64,000 nt of DNA from Piscinibacter sp047602365 (GTDB lineage: Bacteria; Pseudomonadota; Gammaproteobacteria; Burkholderiales; Burkholderiaceae_C): NCBI GenBank assembly GCA_047602365.1, contig JASGHM010000002.1, forward strand, positions 2,294,001 through 2,358,000, in the 5' to 3' direction. The translations under genes were made by a program, and so were the position numbers. Below are positions 1 to 9,230 of this stretch, piece after piece (position 1 is the stretch's first letter; every line of letters begins with the position of its first letter). Below the pieces are notes generated by a model that saw only the letters and a program-made list of their open reading frames with translations, searched no databases and had not been told where the DNA came from.

Positions 1-37
1 AGCCCTGGCCCGGGAACACGAATGCGAAGCTGGTCAT
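1..37 (-). CDS. fabD: Malonyl-CoA:ACP transacylase, N-terminal fragment (cut by window edge)
   Basis: Only the first 12 codons are inside the window, read leftward from an ATG at 37. They give MTSFAFVFPGQG, the typical start of FabD, including the beginning of the GQGSQ motif. FabD transfers malonyl groups from CoA to acyl carrier protein for fatty acid synthesis in the cytoplasm. A purine-rich stretch (AGAGAGAC) just upstream could be the ribosome binding site. The position directly downstream of fabH matches the usual plsX-fabH-fabD order. The identification rests on a short peptide plus synteny. Confidence 0.8.
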   Translation of the reverse strand, partial: MTSFAFVFPGQG

Positions 38-87
38 CGCGCTTGTCTCTCTGTGTGTTGTCGTCTTCGGCCGCAGCGAGCCGACTG

Positions 88-1077
88 TCAGAAGTCGAGC
101 AGCACCGCGCCCCAGGTGAAGCCGCCGCCCACGCCTTCGAGCATCACGGTGTCGCCCCGCTTGACCTGGCCCTGGCGCACCGCCACGTCTAGCGCCAGCG
201 GGATCGAGGCGGCCGAGGTGTTGCCGTGCTCGTCGACGGTGACGACCAGCTTGTCCATCGGCAGCTTCAGCTTGCGCGCCGTGCCCTGCATGATGCGGAT
301 GTTGGCCTGGTGCGGAATCAGCCAGTCGATGTCGGCATCGCTGCGGCCGGCCTTGGCCAGCACCGCGCGCGCGGCGCTCTCCAGCACGCCGACGGCGAGC
401 TTGAAGACCGCCTGGCCGTCCATCTTCAGCAGCGGATCGCCGGTCACCTGGCCGCCCGACACCGTGCCCGGCACACAAAGGATCTCGACGTGGCGCCCAT
501 CGGCGTGCAGTTCGCTGGCCAGGATGCCCGGCGTGTCGCTGGCTTCCAGCACCACCGCGCCGGCGCCGTCGCCGAACAGTACGCAGGTGGTGCGGTCCTT
601 GAAGTCGAGGATGCGCGAGAACACTTCCGAGCCGATCACCAGCGCTCGCGTCGCCGCGCCGCTGCGGATCATCGAGTCGGCCACCGTGAGGCCGTAGACG
701 AAGCCGGAGCACACCGCCTGCACGTCGAAGGCGGCGCCGCCGAAGGCACCGAGCTTGCGTTGCACGATGCACGCCGTCGACGGGAACACCATGTCCGGCG
801 TCGAGGTCGCGACGATGATCAGGTCGATGTCTTCGGCCTTGCGGCCGGCGGCCTCGAGCGCATGGCGCGCGGCGTGCACGGCGAGGTCGCTGCAAGCCAC
901 CTCGGGGGCGGCGAAATGGCGCGCGCGGATGCCGGTGCGTTCGACGATCCACTCGTCGGAGGTCTCGATGCCGTCACGGGCCAGGCGCGCGGCCAGCGCC
1001 TCGTTCGTCAGCCGGTCCGGCGGCAGGTAGCTGCCGGTGCCGGTGATGCGGGAGAAACGCGGGGTCGGGTTGCTCAT
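88..1077 (-). CDS. fabH: Beta-ketoacyl-ACP synthase III
   Basis: FabH (329 aa, normal length) condenses acetyl-CoA with malonyl-ACP and so starts fatty acid synthesis. The catalytic Cys lies in AVCSGFVYGL (C123). The active-site His is in IPHQAN and the Asn in GNTSAAS, completing the Cys-His-Asn triad of the thiolase fold. The start codon overlaps the plsX stop by four bases (ATGA), which supports both the start and translational coupling. fabD follows 50 bases downstream. Function is assigned with high certainty from family motifs and gene order. Confidence 0.97.
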   Translation of the reverse strand: MSNPTPRFSRITGTGSYLPPDRLTNEALAARLARDGIETSDEWIVERTGIRARHFAAPEVACSDLAVHAARHALEAAGRKAEDIDLIIVATSTPDMVFPSTACIVQRKLGAFGGAAFDVQAVCSGFVYGLTVADSMIRSGAATRALVIGSEVFSRILDFKDRTTCVLFGDGAGAVVLEASDTPGILASELHADGRHVEILCVPGTVSGGQVTGDPLLKMDGQAVFKLAVGVLESAARAVLAKAGRSDADIDWLIPHQANIRIMQGTARKLKLPMDKLVVTVDEHGNTSAASIPLALDVAVRQGQVKRGDTVMLEGVGGGFTWGAVLLDF

Positions 1078-2171
1078 CGTGAAGCGGCCAGCGCCGGCGG
1101 TTCGGTCTGAGGCTCCGCGCTCGGCGCCGGCATTGCGGCCAGCGTCTCGAGGATGCGGTCGTGCACGCGGTCGAGCAGGCGGTTGCGCGCCGCATCATAA
1201 GCCCGGTTCAGCGCGGTCTGGAAGGCGAAGGCATCGGCCGAGCCGTGGCTCTTGAACACCAGGCCGCGCAGGCCCAGCAGCGCCGCGCCGTTGTAGCGGC
1301 GGTGGTCGACTCGCGCCTTGAAATGGTTCAGCACCGGCAGCGCCACCAGCGCGGCGAGCTTGGTGAAGGCGTTGCGCGTGAACTCCTGCTTGATGAAGTT
1401 CGACAGCATCGAGGCCAGGCCCTCGGCCGTCTTCAGCGCGACGTTGCCGACGAAGCCGTCGCAAACGACGATGTCGGTGGTGCCCTTGAAGATGTCGTTG
1501 CCTTCCACGTTGCCGTGGAAGTTCAGGTGGCCGCTGGCGGCGGCGGCGCGCAGCAGTTCACCGGCCTGCTTGATCGTCTCGCTGCCCTTGATCGCCTCTT
1601 CGCCGATGTTGAGCAGCCCGACGCTGGGCTCGTCCTTGCCCTCGACGGCGGCGACCAGCGCACTGCCCATCACCGCGAACTGCAGCAGGTGGTCGGCGCT
1701 GCAGTCGACGTTGGCGCCGAGATCGAGCACGGTGGTGTAACCGTCGCGCTCGTTGGGCATCACCGAGGCGATCGCCGGGCGGTCGATGCCCTCCAGCGTC
1801 TTCAGCACGTAGCGCGAGACGGCCATCAGCGCGCCGGTGTTGCCGGCGGAGACGCAGGCCTGCGCGGCGGCCTGGCCGTCGTCGCCGGCCTTGACCTGGG
1901 AGACGGCCACACGCAGCGAAGAGTCCTTCTTGCGGCGCAGCGCGACCTCGACCGGGTCGTCCATCTCGACGACCTCGCTGGCCGCAACGATGGTGCAGCG
2001 CGGCCAGCCGACGGCAGGCGCCAGCGCGTCGGCCTTGCCGACGAGGATCAGGTGGGCTTCGGGGTGCGCATCCAGGAAGGCCCGGCACGCCGGCAGCGTG
2101 ACCGATGGCCCATGGTCGCCGCCCATGCAATCGACGGCGAGCGTCACCCGCTCCAGTACAGCGGTGTTCAT
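1074..2171 (-). CDS. plsX: Phosphate acyltransferase PlsX
   Basis: PlsX makes acyl-phosphate from acyl-ACP, the first step of the PlsX/PlsY route to phosphatidic acid, at the inner face of the membrane. The protein starts MNTAVLERVTLAVDCMGGDHGP, with the family signature DCMGGDHGP near the N-terminus and later VCDGFVGN. I use the ATG at 2171 (365 aa) rather than a TTG seven codons upstream, because the family begins close to this point. No clear Shine-Dalgarno is visible. It lies between rpmF and fabH, the usual arrangement, and overlaps fabH by four bases. Confidence 0.95.
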   Translation of the reverse strand: MNTAVLERVTLAVDCMGGDHGPSVTLPACRAFLDAHPEAHLILVGKADALAPAVGWPRCTIVAASEVVEMDDPVEVALRRKKDSSLRVAVSQVKAGDDGQAAAQACVSAGNTGALMAVSRYVLKTLEGIDRPAIASVMPNERDGYTTVLDLGANVDCSADHLLQFAVMGSALVAAVEGKDEPSVGLLNIGEEAIKGSETIKQAGELLRAAAASGHLNFHGNVEGNDIFKGTTDIVVCDGFVGNVALKTAEGLASMLSNFIKQEFTRNAFTKLAALVALPVLNHFKARVDHRRYNGAALLGLRGLVFKSHGSADAFAFQTALNRAYDAARNRLLDRVHDRILETLAAMPAPSAEPQTEPPALAASR

Positions 2172-2214
2172 GTCAGACCGGGGAGCGGGCAACCCGCGCC
2201 GCAGCCACGACGCG

Positions 2215-2397
2215 TCAGGCGTCGGCCTTGGTCTTCAGGACCTTGCGGCCGCGGTAGAAGCCGGTCGGGCTGATGTGGTGACGCAGGTGCGTCTCGCCGG
2301 TGGTCGGCTCGATCGCGGTGCCGGGCGCCGCCACGGCATTGTGCGAGCGGTGCATGCCGCGCTTCGACGGCGACTTCTTGTTCTGCTGAACGGCCAT
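2215..2397 (-). CDS. rpmF: 50S ribosomal protein L32
   Basis: L32 is a small protein of the large ribosomal subunit. The 60-residue product begins MAVQQNKKSPSKRGMHRSHN, the conserved L32 start, and carries the basic internal region seen in the family. The ATG at 2397 is preceded by a strong AGGAGA site at 2403-2408. A longer upstream start would add ten unrelated residues and is rejected. It heads the plsX-fabH-fabD run, with a 43-base gap to plsX. A probable -10 element lies at 2522-2527. Confidence 0.96.
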   Translation of the reverse strand: MAVQQNKKSPSKRGMHRSHNAVAAPGTAIEPTTGETHLRHHISPTGFYRGRKVLKTKADA

Positions 2398-2521
2398 GGA
2401 ATTCTCCTGTGTGGCGGGACTGGTCAAGCCGGCCCCGGCGGGAGCACTTCCCGCACGATACCCGCGATGCCTGTCGATCGCCGGCTGGCGATTCTGGAAG
2501 GCATTCGATGAAAAGCCCGCG

Positions 2522-2527
2522 ATTCTA
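2522..2527 (-). promoter_or_regulatory. Putative -10 box upstream of rpmF
   Basis: TAGAAT on the minus strand, inside the 13-base string CTAGAATCGCGGG that recurs upstream of kdsD (about 35.4 kb). A TTGACC lies upstream at 2541-2546, but the 13-base spacing is too short for a standard -35. It would give an rpmF leader of about 118 bases. The region 2398-2559 holds no gene. Assigned by eye only. Confidence 0.4.
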
Positions 2528-2559
2528 GCATGCGCGGCCGGGTCAACCGGGCTGCGGTC

Positions 2560-3111
2560 TCAGTGAGAGGGCTTGCCCTTGAGCACCGCCAGCGCCGCGA
2601 ACGGGTTCGGGCGCTCTTCCAGCGGCTCATCCACGGCCTCCGGCGCCACCAGCGGCTGCGGACAGTCGTCGTGGCGCGGCACCAAAGGCAGCGCCAGGAT
2701 CAGCTCGTCCTCTACAAGCTCCTTGAGATCGAGCGCGCGAGTGAGCACCAACACGTCGTCCTCGCTGTCGGCATCGATCTCGGCAGCGGTGGCCTCGTCC
2801 GGTGCGAACTGGAAGCTGCGCTGCGCCTGCAACTCGGCCCCGACAGGCTGCAGACAGCGCTGGCACTCGAGTTGGATCCGCGCCTGCGCACCGACGTGCA
2901 GCCACACCTGTGCGGGGCCGCCACGCACCGGTCGCAGCTCGCCACGGGCCTGCCAGTCCACGGCGTCGGCGTCGCCCGGCCGCGCCTCGGGATGTGCCGA
3001 CTCGCACAGCCGATCGAGCGCCGACAGGGGCCATTGCCCGGCCAGTTCGTCGCCGTCCTTCGCGAACGCCTCGACGTCCAGCCGCTGGGGATCGCGGTTG
3101 CGCGCTTTCAT
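2560..3111 (-). CDS. yceD: DUF177 / YceD family protein (23S rRNA accumulation protein type)
   Basis: A 183-aa cytoplasmic protein starting MKARNRDPQRLDVEAF. The hallmark is ECQRCLQP near residue 90, the paired-cysteine motif of the YceD/DUF177 family. An acidic stretch (DADSEDD) follows, then a C-terminal CPQPL. In E. coli the family is linked to 23S rRNA accumulation and it commonly sits just upstream of rpmF, as here. The much longer open frame upstream is antisense to maf and is not used. A -10-like TACACT ends seven bases before the ATG, so the mRNA may be leaderless. Confidence 0.88.
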   Translation of the reverse strand: MKARNRDPQRLDVEAFAKDGDELAGQWPLSALDRLCESAHPEARPGDADAVDWQARGELRPVRGGPAQVWLHVGAQARIQLECQRCLQPVGAELQAQRSFQFAPDEATAAEIDADSEDDVLVLTRALDLKELVEDELILALPLVPRHDDCPQPLVAPEAVDEPLEERPNPFAALAVLKGKPSH

Positions 3112-3118
3112 GCCGGCG

Positions 3119-3124
3119 AGTGTA
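3119..3124 (-). promoter_or_regulatory. Putative -10 box of yceD (leaderless)
   Basis: TACACT on the minus strand, ending seven bases before the yceD ATG at 3111. Transcription would then start at or next to the start codon. No convincing -35 is visible. The same box and spacing occur before the MraY/WecA-like gene (7164-7169). Confidence 0.35.
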
Positions 3125-3138
3125 CGGGGGCGCGATGG

Positions 3139-3144
3139 GACAAT
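3139..3144 (+). promoter_or_regulatory. Putative -10 box of maf/yceF (leaderless)
   Basis: GACAAT six bases before the ATG at 3151. The predicted transcription start falls on the start codon itself. It diverges from the yceD box only 15 bases away, so the two promoters share a 39-base intergenic region. Confidence 0.35.
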
Positions 3145-3150
3145 CCGGCC

Positions 3151-3744
3151 ATGACCCCGCGCCCCCCGCTGATCCTCGCGTCGACCTCGCGCTACCGCCG
3201 CGAACTTCTCGAGCGCCTGCACCTGCCATTCGACGTCGTGTCGCCGCAGGTCGACGAAACGCCGCTGGCAGGCGAATCCCCACAACGGCTGGCAACGCGG
3301 CTGGCGGACGCGAAGGCCGCCGCCGTGGCGGCGCTGCACCCGCAGGCGGTGGTGATCGGTTCGGATCAGGTCGCCGACCTCGACGGCGAGCCGATCGGCA
3401 AGCCCGGCACACACGAACGCGCCGTGCAGCAGTTGCGCGCGATGCGCGGGCGCAGCGTGGTGTTCCAGACCGCCGTCGCGGTGCGCCACGCCGCCTCGGG
3501 CTACGCCGGCGCTGCGCTGGCTCCGGTGACGGTGCGCTTCCGCCCGCTCTCCGATGCCGAGATCGAGCATTACCTGCGCACCGAGCAGCCCTACGACTGC
3601 GCCGGCAGCGCGAAGTGCGAGACGCTGGGTATCGCGCTGCTCGAGGCGATCGAGTCCGATGACCCGACGGCGCTGGTCGGCCTGCCGCTGATCCGCACCA
3701 GCGCATTGCTGCGCGCGGCCGGCATCGACCCGCTGCAGCCATGA
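3151..3744 (+). CDS. yceF: Maf-family nucleotide pyrophosphatase, YceF type (7-methyl-GTP pyrophosphatase)
   Basis: A 197-aa protein beginning MTPRPPLILASTSRYRRELL, the Maf family opening. The GSDQVADLDGEPIGKP segment follows the YceF subgroup, whose E. coli member hydrolyses 7-methyl-GTP and is thought to clear modified nucleotides. The conserved CAGSAKCE and LVGLPLI motifs are present. The start is the only ATG that gives a family-sized protein. It overlaps the next gene by four bases (ATGA at 3741-3744), so the two are probably co-transcribed and coupled. Subgroup assignment is from sequence resemblance. Confidence 0.93.
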   Translation: MTPRPPLILASTSRYRRELLERLHLPFDVVSPQVDETPLAGESPQRLATRLADAKAAAVAALHPQAVVIGSDQVADLDGEPIGKPGTHERAVQQLRAMRGRSVVFQTAVAVRHAASGYAGAALAPVTVRFRPLSDAEIEHYLRTEQPYDCAGSAKCETLGIALLEAIESDDPTALVGLPLIRTSALLRAAGIDPLQP

Positions 3745-4514
3745 GCGAAGCACGCGGCACGCTCTACCTGGTGCCGAACACGCTGGACTTCGGCATCGGC
3801 GGTGCCGAGGGCGTGACGCCGATCGACGAGGTGCTGCCGCTGGGCGTGCTGCGCATGGCCGCCCGGCTCGGCCACTGGGTGGCCGAGAACGCCCGCAGCA
3901 CGCGGGCCTTCCTCAAGCGTGTCGACGCCATCGTGCCGCTGGCCCAGCCGCTGCAGCAAATTGCCATCGTCGAACTGCCGCGGCCGGCCAAGGGCGGCAA
4001 GCCCGCTGCCCTGCCCGACCTGAAGCCGCTGCTGGCGCCGCTGCGCGCCGGCGCCGACCTCGGCCTGATCTCCGAGGCCGGCCTGCCCGCGGTCGCCGAC
4101 CCGGGCGCGGCGCTGGTGCAGGCGGCCCATGCCGAGCAGTTCAGCGTGGTCGCACTGCCCGGTCCGAGCTCGCTGCTGCTGGCGCTGGCGGCCAGTGGAC
4201 TGAACGGGCAGAGCTTCGCCTTCGTCGGCTACCTGCCGGTGGAGCCGGGCGCTCGCGCGGCCCGCCTGCGCGAACTGGAAGCGCTGTCGCGCCGCACGCA
4301 GCAGACGCAGTTGCTGATCGAGACGCCCTACCGCAACCCGGCCATGCTCGACGCGCTGCTCGCCCATCTGCAACCGGCGACGCGCTTGTCGGCCAGTTGC
4401 GGACTGACGGCGCCCGGCGGGTTCACGCGCAGCGACAGCGTTGCCGTGTGGCGCACCTCGCCGACGGCACTGCCGGCGGACCGGCCGGTGGTGTTCGCCT
4501 TCCTGGCCGGCTGA
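3741..4514 (+). CDS. SAM-dependent methyltransferase, tetrapyrrole-methylase fold (RsmI-like)
   Basis: A 257-aa protein of the tetrapyrrole (corrin/porphyrin) methylase superfamily. Recognisable elements are GADLGLISEAGLPAVADPG (SAM and substrate pocket, near residue 105) and VALPGPSSLLLALAASG, as in 16S rRNA 2'-O-methyltransferase RsmI. It is shorter than RsmI, lacks that protein's C-terminal helical region, and sits outside the usual rsmI context. I therefore do not assign RsmI itself. Start coupled to yceF. It converges on rhlE with only 16 bases between the stop codons. Confidence 0.85.
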   Translation: MSEARGTLYLVPNTLDFGIGGAEGVTPIDEVLPLGVLRMAARLGHWVAENARSTRAFLKRVDAIVPLAQPLQQIAIVELPRPAKGGKPAALPDLKPLLAPLRAGADLGLISEAGLPAVADPGAALVQAAHAEQFSVVALPGPSSLLLALAASGLNGQSFAFVGYLPVEPGARAARLRELEALSRRTQQTQLLIETPYRNPAMLDALLAHLQPATRLSASCGLTAPGGFTRSDSVAVWRTSPTALPADRPVVFAFLAG

Positions 4515-4530
4515 GTGCCGGCCCGGCCGC

Positions 4531-6033
<1,503 letters not shown>

Positions 6034-6039
6034 CCCGTC

Positions 6040-6045
6040 ATTATC
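6040..6045 (-). promoter_or_regulatory. Putative -10 box of rhlE overlapping the upstream stop codon
   Basis: GATAAT on the minus strand contains the TAA stop of the gene ending at 6041 and ends six bases before the rhlE ATG. It would allow independent, leaderless transcription of rhlE within an apparent operon. No -35 recognised. Confidence 0.35.
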
Positions 6046-7156
6046 GGCGAGGCGGCTGCCTGCCCTTCATCAGCAGCCAGCGCGGCGACTTGAAACGGAT
6101 GATCAGCGAGTACAGCGACACATAGATCAGCCCGAAGGCGAGGATGAACAGACCGAGGATGCGCGAGTCGTTCCAGAACAGCACGCTGGGCACCACGGCG
6201 GTCATGCACAGCATCCACAGGTAGGGCGCCGTCATCGCGTTGCGCTTGGTCATCGCCGCGGCATCGCGGTTGCCGACCGCCCAGCGCAGCAGGCGCCGGT
6301 AGACCAGGCTGTGCAGGTGCACGCCGTCGGGCATGGCGATCGCCCGCCCGCGCACGATGCGCCGCCGGTACATCGAGAACACCGTCTCGAACACCGGATA
6401 GACCGCCGCCAGCAGCGGGAACAGCGGCGAGACGTCGTCGTTGCGCACCACCAGCAGCAGCGCCACCTCGGCAGTGTAGAAGCCGAGGAAATAGGCGCCG
6501 CCGTCGCCGAGGAAGATCAGCCCGTGCGGGTAGTTCCAGATGAAGAAGCCCAGCGTCGCGCCGGCGCCGATCAGCGCCAGCGTCAGCACCAGCGGATCGC
6601 CGGTCTGCCCGGCGACGTAGGCCACCGCCAGCAGGATCATCACCACGCACATCGAGGCCAGCCCGTTGAAGCCGTCGATGATGTTGACCGCGTTGGCCAT
6701 GCCGGCCACGGCGATCATCGCCAGCAGCGTGGCGCCGCCCTCGAAGGCGGCGATCCAGTCCAGCCCCCACAGGTCGGTACGGCGGATCGCGGTGTTGAGC
6801 AGCCACACGGCGAGCAGCGCCGACAGCGCCGCCGCCACCAGGCGCGGGAACGGCGGCACGCGCTTGGTCAGGTCCTCGGCCAGACCAGCGGCGAAGGCGG
6901 GCAGCCCGCAGATCGCCAGCAGCCCGAGATGCAGCGCCAGCGGGCGCTGCCAGCCGAGGGCGCCCGCGCCGAGGGCGAACAGCGCCAGCGCCGCGAACAC
7001 GCTGAGCCCGCCGACCCGGGCCACGGGCTGACTGTGGACCTTCTGCGGTCCGGAGAGGTCATGGTCCTTGGTTGCGGCGCCGCGGTGGCGCAGGATCCTG
7101 ACGACAAGCAGGGTCAATGCCGCGGACAGCATGAACGCGGCGAGGAACGGAAGCAT
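6041..7156 (-). CDS. Undecaprenyl-phosphate sugar-1-phosphate transferase, MraY/WecA family (GT4-type)
   Basis: A 371-aa polytopic inner-membrane protein with about ten hydrophobic segments. Family motifs are DFNG-type catalytic residues in NIIDGFNGLASM, the loop FLGDGGAYFLGF and the C-terminal HLHSLVYRR. Such enzymes load a sugar-1-phosphate from a UDP-sugar onto undecaprenyl phosphate and so initiate glycan synthesis. It lies beside the rhamnose genes, which suggests service to the capsule or O-antigen locus. WecA is the closest functional guess, but substrate is not readable. The ATG at 7156 is chosen because it starts directly at the first membrane segment; a GTG 16 codons upstream is possible. 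Confidence 0.9.
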   Translation of the reverse strand: MLPFLAAFMLSAALTLLVVRILRHRGAATKDHDLSGPQKVHSQPVARVGGLSVFAALALFALGAGALGWQRPLALHLGLLAICGLPAFAAGLAEDLTKRVPPFPRLVAAALSALLAVWLLNTAIRRTDLWGLDWIAAFEGGATLLAMIAVAGMANAVNIIDGFNGLASMCVVMILLAVAYVAGQTGDPLVLTLALIGAGATLGFFIWNYPHGLIFLGDGGAYFLGFYTAEVALLLVVRNDDVSPLFPLLAAVYPVFETVFSMYRRRIVRGRAIAMPDGVHLHSLVYRRLLRWAVGNRDAAAMTKRNAMTAPYLWMLCMTAVVPSVLFWNDSRILGLFILAFGLIYVSLYSLIIRFKSPRWLLMKGRQPPRR

Positions 7157-7163
7157 GGGCGCA

Positions 7164-7169
7164 AGTGTA
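7164..7169 (-). promoter_or_regulatory. Putative -10 box of the MraY/WecA-like gene (leaderless)
   Basis: TACACT on the minus strand, seven bases before the ATG at 7156. This is the same hexamer and spacing as at yceD. It supports the chosen start codon. Confidence 0.35.
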
Positions 7170-7219
7170 GTGAGGCGTCGCAGGGGCACGTTGCCAGCGG
7201 TCACCGCCCGGCCTTGGCA

Positions 7220-7225
7220 GATAAT
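7220..7225 (+). promoter_or_regulatory. Putative -10 box of the rightward capsule operon
   Basis: GATAAT 35 bases before the rmlB ATG at 7261. TTGCCA at 7191-7196 is the nearest -35-like hexamer but the 23-base spacing is too long. This is the only candidate promoter in the 104-base divergent region ahead of rmlBDAC-kpsMTED. Confidence 0.3.
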
Positions 7226-7260
7226 CCCCCGTCATCGTTTCCCGACCCTCCCCGCATTCC

Positions 7261-8322
7261 ATGATCCTGGTCACCGGCGGCGCCGGCTTCATCGGCAGCA
7301 ACTTCGTGCTCGACTGGATCGCCTCCGGCGACGAGCCGGTGCTGAACCTGGATGCGCTGACCTACGCCGGCAACCTGCGCAATCTGGCCTCGCTCGACGG
7401 CAACCCGCGCCACCTGTTCGTGCACGGCGACATCGGCGACCGCGCGCTGGTCGGCGAACTGCTCGCGACACACCGCCCACGCGCGGTGCTGAACTTCGCG
7501 GCGGAGAGCCATGTCGACCGCTCGATCTCCGGCCCCGAGGCCTTCCTGCGCACCAACGTGATGGGCACGCTGAACCTGCTCGAGTCGGTGCGTCAGCACT
7601 GGGCCGGGCTGCCCGAGGCCGAGCGCGCGGCGTTCCGCTTCCTGCAGGTCAGCACCGACGAGGTCTACGGCTCGCTGGCGCCCGCCGCGCCGGCGTTCAC
7701 CGAGCAGCACCGCTACGAGCCGAACAGCCCTTACGCGGCCAGCAAGGCCAGCGCCGACCACCTGGTGCGCGCCTGGCACCACACCTACAAGCTGCCGGTG
7801 CTGACGACGAACTGCTCCAACAATTACGGGCCGTTCCATTTCCCCGAGAAGCTGATCCCGCTGATGATCGTCAACGCACTGGCCGGCAAGCCGCTGCCGG
7901 TCTACGGCGACGGCATGCAGGTGCGCGACTGGCTCTACGTCGGCGACCATTGCCGCGCCATCCGCACCGTGCTCGAACGCGGCGTGCCCGGCGAGCACTA
8001 CAACATCGGCGGCTGGAACGAGCAGGCCAACATCGACATCGTCAAGCAGGTCTGCGCGCTGCTCGACGAGATGCAGCCCGACCCCGCCGGCCCGCGCGCG
8101 CGCCTGATCACCCACGTCGCCGACCGCCCCGGCCACGACCGCCGCTATGCGATCGACGCCCGCCGCATCGAGCGCGAACTCGGCTGGCGACCGCAGGAGA
8201 CCTTCGCCAGCGGCCTGCGCCGCACGGTGCGCTGGTACCTCGACCACGCCGACTGGGTGCGCGAGGTGCAGAGCGGTGCCTACCGCGAGTGGGTCGCGCA
8301 GCAGTACGGCACACGCGCATGA
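7261..8322 (+). CDS. rmlB: dTDP-glucose 4,6-dehydratase
   Basis: RmlB converts dTDP-glucose to dTDP-4-keto-6-deoxyglucose, step two of dTDP-L-rhamnose synthesis. The 353-aa protein begins MILVTGGAGFIGSNFV, the NAD-binding GxxGxxG of extended SDRs. It has the catalytic STDEVYG and YAASKAS (Tyr-x3-Lys), and the RmlB features HVDRSI and NNYGP(F)HFPEKLIP. The start is the first ATG after the divergent promoter region. Its stop overlaps the rmlD start (ATGA). Confidence 0.97.
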   Translation: MILVTGGAGFIGSNFVLDWIASGDEPVLNLDALTYAGNLRNLASLDGNPRHLFVHGDIGDRALVGELLATHRPRAVLNFAAESHVDRSISGPEAFLRTNVMGTLNLLESVRQHWAGLPEAERAAFRFLQVSTDEVYGSLAPAAPAFTEQHRYEPNSPYAASKASADHLVRAWHHTYKLPVLTTNCSNNYGPFHFPEKLIPLMIVNALAGKPLPVYGDGMQVRDWLYVGDHCRAIRTVLERGVPGEHYNIGGWNEQANIDIVKQVCALLDEMQPDPAGPRARLITHVADRPGHDRRYAIDARRIERELGWRPQETFASGLRRTVRWYLDHADWVREVQSGAYREWVAQQYGTRA

Positions 8323-9215
8323 GGATCGTGCTGTTCGGCAGCCGCGGGCAACTGGGCTGGGAGCTGCAGCGCGCGCTGGCACCGCTGGGCGAGCTGACCG
8401 CACTGAGCACCGACAGCCGCGACTGGCCGGCCGACTTCCGCCAGCCGGAGTCGTTGGCGACCACGCTGCGCGCGCTGCGCCCCGACGTGGTGGTCAACGC
8501 GGCGGCGTACACCGCGGTCGACCGCGCCGAGAGCGAAGCCGAGCTGGCGCACACGATCAACGCCACCGCGACCGGCGTGCTGGCACGCGAGGCGGCGGCG
8601 CTCGGCGCCACGCTGCTGCACTACAGCACCGACTACGTGTTCGACGGCAGCGGCGACACGGCGCGCGGCGAAGACGCGCCGACCGCGCCGATCAACACCT
8701 ACGGCCGCAGCAAGCTGGCCGGCGAGCAGGCGGTGCGGGCCAGCGGCTGCCGCCACCTGATCCTGCGCACCAGCTGGGTCTACGCGGCACGCGGCGGCAA
8801 CTTCGCGCGAACCATGCTGAAGCTGGCCGCCGAGCGCGACAGCCTGCGCGTGATCGACGACCAGATCGGCGTGCCGACCGGCGCCGACCTGCTCGCCGAC
8901 CTCAGCGCCCATGCGCTGCGCGATCTGCAGCGCGACCCGGCACTGTCGGGCACCTACCACGTGGTGCCGGCGGGCCAGACCAGCTGGTTTGCCTATGCCT
9001 GCCGCGTGATCGAGGCCGCGGCCGCGCGCGGTCGGCCGCTGAAGGTCGCGCCGCACGACATCCAGGCGATCACGACGCGCGAGTACCCGACCCCCGCGGC
9101 GCGGCCGCTGAACTCGCGGCTCGACACGTCCCGCTTCCGCCGTGCCTTCGGCCTGCACCTGCCGCCGTGGCAGCAGGGTGTCGACCGTCTGCTCGCCGAA
9201 GTGCTGGACGACTGA
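8319..9215 (+). CDS. rmlD: dTDP-4-dehydrorhamnose reductase
   Basis: RmlD reduces dTDP-4-keto-L-rhamnose to dTDP-L-rhamnose with NAD(P)H, the last step of the pathway. The 298-aa protein has the N-terminal MRIVLFGSRGQLGWEL nucleotide-binding motif, VVNAAAYTAVDRAES, STDYVFDG and the catalytic YGRSKLAGE. It is coupled to rmlB by a four-base overlap and followed after 15 bases by rmlA. Length and motifs match the family. Confidence 0.96.
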   Translation: MRIVLFGSRGQLGWELQRALAPLGELTALSTDSRDWPADFRQPESLATTLRALRPDVVVNAAAYTAVDRAESEAELAHTINATATGVLAREAAALGATLLHYSTDYVFDGSGDTARGEDAPTAPINTYGRSKLAGEQAVRASGCRHLILRTSWVYAARGGNFARTMLKLAAERDSLRVIDDQIGVPTGADLLADLSAHALRDLQRDPALSGTYHVVPAGQTSWFAYACRVIEAAAARGRPLKVAPHDIQAITTREYPTPAARPLNSRLDTSRFRRAFGLHLPPWQQGVDRLLAEVLDD

Positions 9216-9230
9216 CACGACGGAGGCACG

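Noticed and set aside
2541..2546. TTGACC as the -35 of rpmF
   Set aside because: The spacing to TAGAAT is only 13 bases, too short for a standard sigma-70 promoter.
7191..7225. TTGCCA and GATAAT as a complete sigma-70 promoter for rmlB
   Set aside because: The 23-base spacer is too long; only the -10-like box is kept, at low confidence.
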